Source: Clostridia bacterium
GTDB lineage: Bacteria > Bacillota > Clostridia > TANB77 > CAG-508
Reading direction: 5' to 3'
DNA: 5,237 nucleotides
Assembly (NCBI GenBank): GCA_022790685.1
Contig: JAAVXQ010000122.1
Span: 1-5,237, forward strand
Of the stretch, positions 1-5,165 are shown piece after piece. The notes below the pieces were generated by a model. The model saw nothing but the letters and a program-made list of their open reading frames with translations. It was not told the origin of the DNA and did not search any database. Position 1 is the first letter of the stretch. The number at the start of each line of letters is the position of its first letter. The position numbers and the translations under genes were made by a program.

Positions 1-127
1 GATATTTCTAACAAAATTTCCGTTTACATTCGAATTATATAAATTTTAAAATATCATTGTTTTATCTTGTCAGATAGTAATTTTTTTGTAAAAATATTAA
101 ATAGATATATGAAATTATTAAAAATTA

Positions 128-159
128 TGGTATACTAATAACATAGTAGGAGATTGGAG
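128..159 (+). promoter_or_regulatory. Extended -10 promoter and RBS of the toxin-antitoxin operon
   Basis: TATACT at 131-136 is preceded by TGG at 128-130, which gives an extended -10 (TGN) element. I see no good -35 at 16-18 bp, as is common for extended -10 promoters. GGAG at 156-159 sits 8 nt before the ATG at 168, and a second AGGAG lies at 148-152. The rest of 1-127 is AT-rich and holds no gene or structure that I can support. Confidence 0.55.
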
Positions 160-167
160 TTGATACT

Positions 168-476
168 ATGAGTGAAAAAATATATACAATTGAAGAAATT
201 AAAGCAATATTGACAACAGTTTTAGATAATATGCCTGTATATAGCGTGGTTTTGTTTGGCTCTTATGCCAAAAATTGTGCTACTAAAAATAGTGATTTAG
301 ATTTTATAATAGATACAAAAGAAAATCTAAAAGGATTTAAATTATTTAGTTTGATTACAAAAATAGAGGAAGCATTTAAAAAAGAAGTTGATGCTTTTGA
401 AAAAGCAGAAATTATTGAAAATTCAAAAATAGATAATGAAATAAAAAGAACAGGAGTAGTTGTATATGAAAAATAA
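168..476 (+). CDS. mntA: MNT-domain nucleotidyltransferase antitoxin (MntA-like)
   Basis: A 102-residue minimal nucleotidyltransferase. The fold signature is visible: G31-S32 followed by D43-L44-D45 (the GS...DxD motif that binds metal and nucleotide), with a likely third acidic residue at D75 in a VD context. Proteins of this family form the antitoxin half of MNT/HEPN (type VII) toxin-antitoxin pairs, where the enzyme transfers AMP to a tyrosine of the HEPN toxin and so neutralises it. The length is typical for stand-alone MNT proteins. It is the first gene of an operon, has a GGAG 8 nt upstream of its ATG, and overlaps the downstream HEPN gene by 11 nt, the usual arrangement. The cytoplasmic AMP-transfer role is inferred from the family and from the matching partner gene. 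Confidence 0.9.
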   Translation: MSEKIYTIEEIKAILTTVLDNMPVYSVVLFGSYAKNCATKNSDLDFIIDTKENLKGFKLFSLITKIEEAFKKEVDAFEKAEIIENSKIDNEIKRTGVVVYEK

Positions 477-816
477 AGAATATGTATCTTTTATTAAGAT
501 GATTGAATATATAGATAAAGCAATAGAATATACAAAAGGTTATACATTTGAATCATTTTGTAACGATAATAAAACAATTGATGCTACTGTTTTTGCGATT
601 AGTCAAATAGGAGAATTGGTAAAAAATATTTCAAAGGAAACTATGAGTAAATATAATAATATTGAATGGAATATGATAAAAGGATTAAGAAATAGAATTG
701 TTCACGACTATGAAGGAATAAGTTTAAAAAGTATATGGTATGTTATTAATAATGATATTATAGACTTAAAAGAATGTGTCCAAATAATATTAAAGAAAGA
801 AAAAGATGAGGAATAA
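466..816 (+). CDS. hepT: HEPN-domain ribonuclease toxin (HepT-like, DUF86 type)
   Basis: A 116-residue helical protein counted from ATG 466. An in-frame TTG at 460 would add two residues, but AGGAG at 452-456 is spaced 9 nt from the ATG and favours 466. The HEPN catalytic signature is present as R75-N-R-I-V-H80 (Rx4H), followed by D81-Y82. This forms the RX4-6HXY motif, in which R and H cut RNA and the tyrosine is the site AMPylated by MNT antitoxins. The length and helical pattern match DUF86/HepT proteins. Start overlap with mntA suggests translational coupling. The motif residues all appear intact, so the toxin is probably active. A role in element stability or phage defence is an inference from the family. 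Confidence 0.9.
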   Translation: MKNKEYVSFIKMIEYIDKAIEYTKGYTFESFCNDNKTIDATVFAISQIGELVKNISKETMSKYNNIEWNMIKGLRNRIVHDYEGISLKSIWYVINNDIIDLKECVQIILKKEKDEE

Positions 817-834
817 AAATGTTTAAAGAGACAT

Positions 835-871
835 AAAGAATTACTGATTTTAAAGTTAGTAGTTCTTTTTT
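835..871 (+). terminator. Probable intrinsic terminator of the MNT/HEPN operon
   Basis: The arm at 835-845 pairs with 858-868, giving about 11 bp with one G-T wobble around a 12-nt loop. The right arm runs into a T tract at 866-871. It begins 19 nt after the hepT stop and lies before the repA-like gene, so it would separate the two units. Confidence 0.6.
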
Positions 872-918
872 AGTTAGAAATTGTGAGAGCATAATTTCAA
901 AAAGAAACGAGGTGAATA

Positions 919-1461
919 TTGAAATATATAAATATAAATCGAGAAATGAAATTTAAGTTCTGCCAAGTACCAAGAAAAATTTTATACACAGAGCCATACA
1001 AATCGATTTTGTGCCCTTTATCTCAGTTAGGATATATCTTTATACTAGATAGATTAAATTTATCAAGAATGAATCATAAAGTAGATGACTATGGAAACAT
1101 ATATATTTTTATAACTAGAAAAGAAATGGGAGAATATTTAAAATCAAGTAGTAAGACAGTTATAAAAGTATTCAAAGAACTAGAAGAAGCAAAATTAATA
1201 AAACAAGAAAATCAAGGGAAAGGTAAAGCTTATAAAATATATGTTGTTGATATATATTCAGAAGATGAACAGAAGGAAAAATTACATATAACCAATGAAA
1301 AAAATACAAATAAAGTATTGGAATTTTTACAACCAAATAATATAGATAAAAAATATAAACAACAATATAAAATTAAAAATTGCAATTATAAAAGTGATAG
1401 GGATTATAGTAATTTTGATTGGACAAGTTTATATGCCAATAAATTTAAAAAAATGAGTTGA
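919..1461 (+). CDS. repA: RepA_N-type replication initiator, short form
   Basis: A 180-residue protein whose N-terminal part matches the pattern of RepA_N initiators as I know them. A segment starting FCQVPRKILY (residues 14-23) is followed by an LDRLNLS stretch (43-49), then a winged-helix unit at about 66-109 with EMGEYLKSS, a recognition-helix region, KELEEAKLI and a basic turn before the wing. Such proteins bind origin DNA on theta-replicating plasmids and some conjugative elements of Firmicutes. The start is TTG 919, chosen because GAGGTG at 909-914 lies just upstream; ATG 946 would remove the first nine residues. It is shorter than typical full plasmid initiators (roughly 250-350 residues), so the C-terminal host-specific domain looks reduced. 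A conserved-looking FDWTSLYAN tail lies at 166-174. It may be a regulatory paralogue instead of the working initiator. No iteron array is visible in or beside the gene. Confidence 0.75.
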   Translation: MKYININREMKFKFCQVPRKILYTEPYKSILCPLSQLGYIFILDRLNLSRMNHKVDDYGNIYIFITRKEMGEYLKSSSKTVIKVFKELEEAKLIKQENQGKGKAYKIYVVDIYSEDEQKEKLHITNEKNTNKVLEFLQPNNIDKKYKQQYKIKNCNYKSDRDYSNFDWTSLYANKFKKMS

Positions 1462-1486
1462 CATTAATTTGAACAAGAGTTAACAT
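1458..1486 (+). promoter_or_regulatory. Promoter at the end of repA
   Basis: A consensus -35 TTGACA at 1458-1463 overlaps the repA stop codon (TGA 1459-1461). A 17-bp spacer separates it from a -10-like TAACAT at 1481-1486 (4 of 6 consensus matches). Transcription would start near 1493, giving a very short leader for the gene at 1513. The -10 lies inside the left arm of the inverted repeat described next. Confidence 0.5.
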
Positions 1487-1512
1487 CACACAACAATAGG
1501 AGGTGATGTTAA
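1480..1512 (+). promoter_or_regulatory. Inverted repeat spanning -10 box and Shine-Dalgarno
   Basis: TTAACATCAC (1480-1489) is the exact reverse complement of GTGATGTTAA (1503-1512), separated by 13 nt. The Shine-Dalgarno sequence AGGAGGTGAT (1498-1507), a full-length match to the 16S 3' end, lies across the loop and the right arm. The GTG start follows directly at 1513. As DNA the repeat could be a repressor operator over the promoter. As RNA, in transcripts reading through from repA, the stem would partly hide the ribosome binding site. Confidence 0.55.
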
Positions 1513-1818
1513 GTGGGAAAAGAGAAAATCAATATGCTAGAAACAATATTTGAAGCAAGGGAAGAAGATTTAGCTTTTATTGATGAAAAAGATAAAAAGT
1601 TTATGAGTCAAGATAAAGCAAATAAAATTAAAAAGTTTGATTGTTTAAATAAAGAATTAGAAAAAATTCCGTATAATCTTAATTGGTTAAAAGATAGTAT
1701 TGAAAAGTTAATAAAAGATTATGTGGAAACGATTGATTTTGAAAGTTATTATTTTCATAAAAAATATTATTTTGCAGGACTAAAAGATGGAATGAAATTA
1801 AAGGAAGAATTAAAATAA
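1513..1818 (+). CDS. Small helical protein of unknown function
   Basis: A 101-residue, highly charged (Lys/Glu-rich), apparently all-helical protein without signal peptide, membrane segment or cysteines that suggest metal binding. The C-terminal third has an aromatic run (YYFHKKYYF, residues 76-84) followed by AGLKDGMKLKEELK. That resembles the ends of small accessory proteins encoded on Firmicute plasmids and conjugative elements, but I cannot name a family. The start is GTG 1513, set by a near-perfect AGGAGGTGAT with 5-nt spacing. It has its own promoter and a strong terminator, so it can be expressed as a single-gene unit. The unusually strong ribosome binding site suggests high expression when not occluded. 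A regulatory role is possible but there is no direct sign of one. Confidence 0.75.
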   Translation: MGKEKINMLETIFEAREEDLAFIDEKDKKFMSQDKANKIKKFDCLNKELEKIPYNLNWLKDSIEKLIKDYVETIDFESYYFHKKYYFAGLKDGMKLKEELK

Positions 1819-1822
1819 CATT

Positions 1823-1860
1823 AAAAGACAATATAAATTTTGAGATTTATATTGTTTTTT
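1823..1860 (+). terminator. Strong intrinsic terminator
   Basis: An 11-bp perfect stem (1828-1838 with 1845-1855) encloses a 6-nt loop (TTTGAG). The right arm leads into six T residues (1855-1860), and AAAA at 1823-1826 could extend pairing with them. It starts a few nt after the stop of the 1513-1818 gene. Confidence 0.85.
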
Positions 1861-1875
1861 CTTGCCTAACAATTC

Positions 1876-1993
1876 GATATACATTTGATATCACAAAAAA
1901 GCAAATGTAATACCGCTAAAAGACACACTTTTAGGCAGTTATCGGGAGATGAGATATCTCCCTGATCCTGCAAAATTGTTAAAAACAATTTTG
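1876..1993 (+). other. Non-coding region with four successive inverted repeats (candidate oriT or structured RNA)
   Basis: The gene-free stretch between the terminator and the next gene is packed with inverted repeats. TACATTTG 1880-1887 pairs with 1902-1909. CTAAAAG 1916-1922 pairs with 1928-1934 around ACACA. GGGAGAT 1944-1950 pairs with 1956-1962, extended by ATC/GAT with one bulged T and by CAG/CTG to 1936-1970. CAAAATTGTT 1971-1980 pairs with 1984-1993 around AAA. An alternative pairing, GATAT 1876-1880 with ATATC 1888-1892, competes with the first. Base composition is richer in G and C than the flanks in the middle hairpins. None is followed by a T tract, so these are not simple terminators. 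The position directly upstream of a ribbon-helix-helix gene suits an origin of transfer or an operator/leader region. No nick site is recognised. Confidence 0.55.
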
Positions 1994-2026
1994 AAAAGAA
2001 AAAACAAGAAGAAAAGGAGGAAATAA

Positions 2027-2497
2027 TTGAAGGAAAATAAAGATGAAGAATTAGTAACGATGGTAATAAGAATACCAAGATATAAAAAGAAAATGATAAA
2101 AAATATAGCAAAAAGTCAAGGAAGATATGAGGCAGATATTATTAGAAGCGGAATAGATAAAGAATTAAATTTAGATTTATACCAAGATAAAATGGAAGAA
2201 TTAATCAAAGAAATTTTAAAACCAATTGAAGAAAAATTAAATAAATTTTTAAGTTCACAACGAAAAATAAATGCAAAATTTTTAAGAACTACGGCTATAA
2301 ACACATATCTAAATAGTGAAGTTATGAAAAATTTATTAGGTGATGAATATTATGAACAATTTAATATGATGTTAAATAATGCAAGAAAGAAAGCAAATTA
2401 CTATATCAGTAGAGATACTGAAGGAATGAGTAAGATGGATTTGTATGATTTTTATAATATAGGTGATATTTATAGAGAAGAATTTAGGAATGAATAA
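2027..2497 (+). CDS. Ribbon-helix-helix protein, possible relaxosome accessory (MobC-like) or repressor
   Basis: A 156-residue protein. Residues 9-46 have the ribbon-helix-helix pattern: a short strand (VTMVIRIP) followed by two helices, the second ending IIRSGIDKEL, as in Arc/MetJ-type DNA-binding dimers. Residues about 52-80 look like a charged coiled coil (EELIKEILKPIEEKLNKFL). The remaining tail (about 85-156) is helical and not recognised. The start is TTG 2027, supported by AAAAGGAGG at 2012-2020 with 6-nt spacing. RHH proteins either repress promoters or bind oriT alongside a relaxase. The inverted-repeat region just upstream would be a natural binding site for either role. No relaxase or coupling protein is in the window, so the mobilisation role is only an inference. 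Confidence 0.65.
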   Translation: MKENKDEELVTMVIRIPRYKKKMIKNIAKSQGRYEADIIRSGIDKELNLDLYQDKMEELIKEILKPIEEKLNKFLSSQRKINAKFLRTTAINTYLNSEVMKNLLGDEYYEQFNMMLNNARKKANYYISRDTEGMSKMDLYDFYNIGDIYREEFRNE

Positions 2498-2549
2498 TAA
2501 TTCAAAATAAAGAAATGATAAGAAATCAGAATTTGCTCGGTGTAAAATA

Positions 2550-2578
2550 TTGTAAAATAAGGAATAGTATGCTATAAT
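2550..2578 (+). promoter_or_regulatory. Promoter of the DGR operon
   Basis: TTGTAA at 2550-2555 (4 of 6 with TTGACA), a 17-bp spacer and a perfect TATAAT at 2573-2578. The -10 is preceded by TGC (2570-2572), giving an extended -10. It lies 65 nt upstream of the target-gene ATG and is the best promoter match in the window. The RBS AAAGGAGG at 2628-2635 precedes ATG 2644 by 8 nt. Confidence 0.7.
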
Positions 2579-2643
2579 ATTTATGTAAAGGGATAAAACC
2601 TAAGTATGACTTTTTCAAAAAAACAATAAAGGAGGAATGCTAT

Positions 2644-3519
2644 ATGGAAGAAAAAGTTTTGTATTTTAAATTACCTGAAGGTGCACAATATCGGAAGGTA
2701 ATAGTAGCAGAGGATGGCATGATTGGTATTGCATATTCAGAAGAGTGCACATGCCAGCAAAAAGAAAAAGCAAAGGTAGAAATACCGAAGCCAAAAGCTC
2801 TCGTAGGAGGAGACGAGGTATATCAAAATGATGATGTACCATACTGGTACTGCAAAATCAAAAATGGTAGGGATACCTTTATGCATGTCTATATGGAAGA
2901 TTTAACAGAAGAGGATTTGTTATATGATTCCAAGACAGGAAAGAAAAGGAAATTTTCTACCAAAGGACAGAAGAAGTATAAAAAAGATGTTTTAGAAGCA
3001 TTGGAAAACAAACCGAAAGAAGGATTTCGGTGGATAGCAGTGTACGAACCTTCACCTACGCCAAATGGTAGTGTCCAGTTTGTAGAGGGCGAAAAACCAT
3101 TAGTAGGATTCAGCTGTCCAGAGTGGGATAAAATGCTGAAAGAATATTCACCAGAAAACGAAAGTGCTAAGATTTCAAAAACCACCTATTTCTTACTGTC
3201 ATTACGGTGGTTAAAGGATGGTTTTGCTACTTTAGAACAACTAGCGGATCATTCGGAGGAGATAGGACATTATAGGGATTCGGAAAATCCAAAACATGAT
3301 TTTGAAAAGACAGGAGAAAGAAAATTTGGTGGTGTATGTGGTTTTGTAGGAAATACTTGCATAATAGTAGAAGACCCAAACTCCGAGTCAGGTTATTCGC
3401 TTCTTGGCGGTAGTTACTACTATTTTGGTTGCGAATCTCCGTTAGCTGGCGTTTATCGTATTCTCGCTCCTGGCAGCAAGGACAATTATAGCGTTAGTTG
3501 GCTCGAGCTTAAAAAGTAG
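2644..3519 (+). CDS. DGR target (variable) protein with C-type-lectin-like C-terminus
   Basis: A 291-residue protein diversified by the retroelement. The N-terminal part (1-170) is not recognised; it has a CTC pair of cysteines (35-37), an aromatic VPYWYCKI segment (65-72) and a Lys-rich stretch (99-114). The C-terminal part (about 180-291) looks like the C-type lectin fold used by DGR targets, with TTYFLLSLRWL (180-190), ERKFGGVCGF (225-234) and LLGGS (253-257), the latter similar to the GGSW core of related domains. Residues 251-289 are encoded by the variable repeat, and 16 codons there differ from the template at adenines. No signal peptide or membrane segment is visible, so its location is unknown. 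It has its own strong promoter and RBS. The gene is visibly less AT-rich than its neighbours, which hints at a different origin or strong coding constraint. The binding partner cannot be deduced. Confidence 0.85.
   Translation: MEEKVLYFKLPEGAQYRKVIVAEDGMIGIAYSEECTCQQKEKAKVEIPKPKALVGGDEVYQNDDVPYWYCKIKNGRDTFMHVYMEDLTEEDLLYDSKTGKKRKFSTKGQKKYKKDVLEALENKPKEGFRWIAVYEPSPTPNGSVQFVEGEKPLVGFSCPEWDKMLKEYSPENESAKISKTTYFLLSLRWLKDGFATLEQLADHSEEIGHYRDSENPKHDFEKTGERKFGGVCGFVGNTCIIVEDPNSESGYSLLGGSYYYFGCESPLAGVYRILAPGSKDNYSVSWLELKK
3392..3509 (+). repeat. DGR variable repeat (VR)
   Basis: This 118-bp segment aligns without gaps to 4988-5105 (constant offset 1596). 89 positions are identical and 29 differ, and 21 of the differences are at template adenines. 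The adenine changes give G, T and C. They alter codons 257, 259, 260, 261, 263, 264, 265, 269, 271, 272, 274, 275, 277, 278, 280 and 282, mostly AAY (Asn) codons in the template. The first 19 bp (3392-3410) and the last 10 bp (3500-3509) are identical to the template. This is the direct signature of adenine-specific mutagenic retrohoming. Confidence 0.95.
3489..3509 (+). promoter_or_regulatory. Candidate initiation of mutagenic homing (IMH) site
   Basis: This is the 3' end of VR, richer in G and C than its flanks. It matches the TR end except for three non-adenine differences: TR G5092, G5095 and T5096 correspond to A3496, T3499 and G3500. In the Bordetella phage DGR the VR end (IMH) and TR end (IMH*) differ at a few such fixed positions, and this sets the direction of transfer. 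The boundaries here are inferred by analogy. Confidence 0.55.
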
Positions 3520-3543
3520 TACTGTCCACTGTTACAAACTACA

Positions 3544-3578
3544 AAAGAGAGAACTTTTAAAAATTAAGTTCTCTCTTT
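3544..3578 (+). other. Hairpin/cruciform downstream of VR
   Basis: A 13-bp perfect stem (3544-3556 with 3566-3578) encloses a 9-nt loop. It starts 34 bp after the end of VR and 24 bp after the target-gene stop. In several DGRs a hairpin or cruciform just past VR stimulates target recognition during retrohoming. The T run after the stem is short (TTT), so termination would be weak, and avd follows only 21 nt later. A partial terminator or attenuator is the alternative. Confidence 0.6.
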
Positions 3579-3599
3579 AAAATGATTGGAGATGAAAAA

Positions 3600-3965
3600 A
3601 TGGTAAAAAACAATAATGAATTAATTATGATACCTAAAATAGAAAAATATATAGAATATATGCTTACAGTATTATTAAAATTACCACGTACAGAAAAATT
3701 TAGTATTGGAACAGAGATAAAAACAAGCATGTACGAAATGTAAAAAAATGTATTGTTAGCAAGTAAAATAGATAAAAATAAAAGATTGCAAATTTATAAT
3801 ATAGTAGATAGTCATATATATTATCAACGAATTTGTATAAGAATTCTATATAATCATAAATGGATTGATGAGAAAAAGTATAAATATAGTAATGAACTAT
3901 TAAGTGAGATAGGAAAAATACTAGGAGGACTTATAAAATCATTAGGAGTGAAAAAATATGCCTAA
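3600..3965 (+). pseudogene. avd: avd, DGR accessory protein, interrupted by an in-frame TAA
   Basis: The frame from ATG 3600 to TAA 3963-3965 would encode about 121 residues, the usual length for Avd. The gene is in the usual position before the RT. GGAG at 3588-3591 is spaced 8 nt from the ATG. Codon 48 (3741-3743) is TAA, splitting the product into 47 residues (ending TEIKTSMYEM) and a 73-codon remainder (starting KNVLLASKI). Both parts read like Avd: LPRTEKFSIGTEI before the stop, and a helix ending LSEIGKILGGLIKS after it, with no frameshift. Avd is a small four-helix protein that forms a barrel-shaped pentamer, binds the RT and template RNA, and is required for retrohoming in the Bordetella phage system. 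A single change (for example TTA Leu to TAA) explains the break. TTG 3753 could start the second part, but it has no ribosome binding site. The alternatives are a sequencing error or readthrough. Confidence 0.8.
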
Positions 3966-4971
3966 AACAATAAGAAATAAATATGATGAAGTAGTGACTT
4001 TTAACAAATTATTGGAAGCACATAAAAAAGCTAGAAAAGGAAAAAGAGAAAAGAAAAAAGTAACTCAGTTTGAATTAATATTAGAGGATGAACTATTAAA
4101 TTTAGAAAAAGAACTGAGAAGTGGAACGTATAAACATGGAAAATATCATACTTTTCAAATATATGAACCAAAAGAAAGAACAATTATGGCTTCCGAGTAT
4201 AGAGATAGAGTAGTACATCAATGGTATGTAGAAAATTTTATAAAACCATATTTTGTACCACAATTTATAGATACAACTTATGCTTGTATTGAAGGAAGAG
4301 GAATGCACAAAGCATCTAAAGATGTGCAGATTGCAATGAGAAGAGCTAGAGATAAATGGAATCGTTATTATATCTTAAAAATGGATGTAACCAAATACTT
4401 CAAAAATATAGATAAAAGAGTATTATGGGATATCTTAAAAAGAAAAATAAAAGACAGAAAATTATTATGGCTTACAAGAGAAATTCTACTATCAACAGAA
4501 GGAATGTTGGGTTTACCACTTGGAAACTATACATCTCAGATGTTTGCAAATATTTATTTAAATGAATTAGATCAATTTATAAAACATAAACTAAAATGTA
4601 AATATTATTTTAGATATATGGATGATATGATTATTTTGACACAAAATAAGGAAATGGCACAATATTGTTTAAAGAATATTACAAATTTTTTGGAGAGCAA
4701 TTTGAGATTGACATTAAATTCTAAAACAAAAATATTTAAAGATATACAAGGTGTAAATTTTTGTGGATATAAGATAAATGAAAGAAGAATGAAAATAAGG
4801 AATACAAGTAAAACTAGAATGAAAAGAAAATTAAAAAAATATACAGAGTTATTAAAGGAAAACAAAATCACATTACCTGAAATACAAAGAAGTATAGCAG
4901 GTTGGCTAGGATATGTCAAACATGCAGATTCTTATAATTTAAGAAAAAGTATGTTTTATATAGAGGGATAA
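3958..4971 (+). CDS. DGR reverse transcriptase
   Basis: A 337-residue reverse transcriptase that would copy TR RNA into adenine-mutagenised cDNA. Visible RT motifs in order: an N-terminal RT-0/1-like region with MASEYRDRVVHQWY (77-90), motif with the first catalytic Asp in KMDVTKYFKNID (141-152, D143), LPLGNYTSQMFANIYLNELD (186-205), YMDD (220-223, D222 and D223 catalytic), and GVNFCGYKI (265-273). A thumb-like end contains IAGWLGYVKHADSYNLRK (313-330). The LGxxxSQ form of motif 4 is the DGR hallmark, whereas group II intron and retron RTs usually have QGxxxSP. All three catalytic aspartates are present and the length is normal, so the enzyme looks intact. It starts at ATG 3958 with AGGAG at 3944-3948, overlapping the end of the avd frame by 8 nt. 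The TAA at avd codon 48 could therefore reduce its coupled translation. Confidence 0.95.
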   Translation: MPKTIRNKYDEVVTFNKLLEAHKKARKGKREKKKVTQFELILEDELLNLEKELRSGTYKHGKYHTFQIYEPKERTIMASEYRDRVVHQWYVENFIKPYFVPQFIDTTYACIEGRGMHKASKDVQIAMRRARDKWNRYYILKMDVTKYFKNIDKRVLWDILKRKIKDRKLLWLTREILLSTEGMLGLPLGNYTSQMFANIYLNELDQFIKHKLKCKYYFRYMDDMIILTQNKEMAQYCLKNITNFLESNLRLTLNSKTKIFKDIQGVNFCGYKINERRMKIRNTSKTRMKRKLKKYTELLKENKITLPEIQRSIAGWLGYVKHADSYNLRKSMFYIEG

Positions 4972-4990
4972 ACTTAAAGGAGTTTAAGTT
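4971..4990 (+). other. Tetraloop hairpin between RT stop and TR
   Basis: AACTTAAA (4971-4978) pairs perfectly with TTTAAGTT (4983-4990) around a four-base GGAG loop. It begins in the RT stop codon, and its last three bases are the first bases of TR. It could mark the 5' end of the functional template RNA or aid RNA folding. AGGAG in the loop is not a ribosome binding site for any visible frame. Confidence 0.6.
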
Positions 4991-5105
4991 ATTCGCTTCT
5001 TGGCGGTAATTACAACAACAATGGTAACAAATATCCGTTTGCCGATGTCAATCATATTAACAATCCTAACAACAAGAACAATAATAGCGTTGGTGTGCTC
5101 GAGCT
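4988..5105 (+). repeat. DGR template repeat (TR)
   Basis: This is the non-coding donor copy of VR, 118 bp, starting 17 nt after the RT stop. It has 39 adenines, concentrated in 5008-5086. In the VR reading frame it contains 13 AAY (Asn) codons, the arrangement that lets adenine mutagenesis reach many amino acids while avoiding stop codons. 21 of the adenines differ in VR. In that frame there is no start codon, and stops lie at 4975-4977 and 5107-5109, so it is not translated. Placement after the RT gives the order target, avd, RT, TR, unlike the Bordetella phage order, in which TR precedes the RT. Confidence 0.95.
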
Positions 5106-5107
5106 CT

Positions 5108-5130
5108 AATATATAATCAGATTATATATT
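5108..5130 (+). other. AT-only hairpin immediately after TR
   Basis: AATATATAAT (5108-5117) pairs perfectly with ATTATATATT (5121-5130) around CAG. TTT follows the stem through 5131-5132. It starts three bases after TR. It could be the terminator of the DGR transcript, or the first element of the structured RNA spacer that primes cDNA synthesis. Confidence 0.6.
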
Positions 5131-5165
5131 TTAAGGAATATATACAGTATGATATTAGAATATTA

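Noticed and set aside
1876..1993. CRISPR array
   Set aside because: The repeats are inverted and differ from one another; there are no regularly spaced direct repeats.
1866..2111. Minus-strand frame across the hairpin region
   Set aside because: It runs antisense through the inverted repeats and the start of the RHH gene, with a low-complexity hydrophobic product (Phe/Leu/Ser-rich) that is the expected shadow of A-rich coding DNA.
2889..3185. Minus-strand frame within the target gene
   Set aside because: It is fully inside a well-supported plus-strand gene, has no ribosome binding site of note and no recognisable motif. The minus-strand frames at 2116-2304, 4102-4308 and 4605-4919 were rejected for the same reasons.
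3741..3743. Genetic-code reassignment of TAA to explain the avd stop
   Set aside because: TAA is used as the plausible terminal stop of most genes here (476, 816, 1818, 2497, 4971), so reassignment is very unlikely.
3753..3965. Independent small gene starting at TTG 3753
   Set aside because: It is in frame with the avd ATG at 3600, reads as the C-terminal part of Avd and lacks a ribosome binding site, so it is treated as the second part of an interrupted gene.
3958..4971. RT belonging to a group II intron or retron
   Set aside because: It has LGxxxSQ in place of QGxxxSP, no maturase or endonuclease domain and no retron msr/msd-like RNA, and it sits between avd and an adenine-variable TR.
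4988..5109. TR as a fragment of a duplicated target gene
   Set aside because: It has no upstream start in the matching frame and no homology to the target gene outside the 118 bp. The adenine-biased differences fit a template, not a decayed duplicate.
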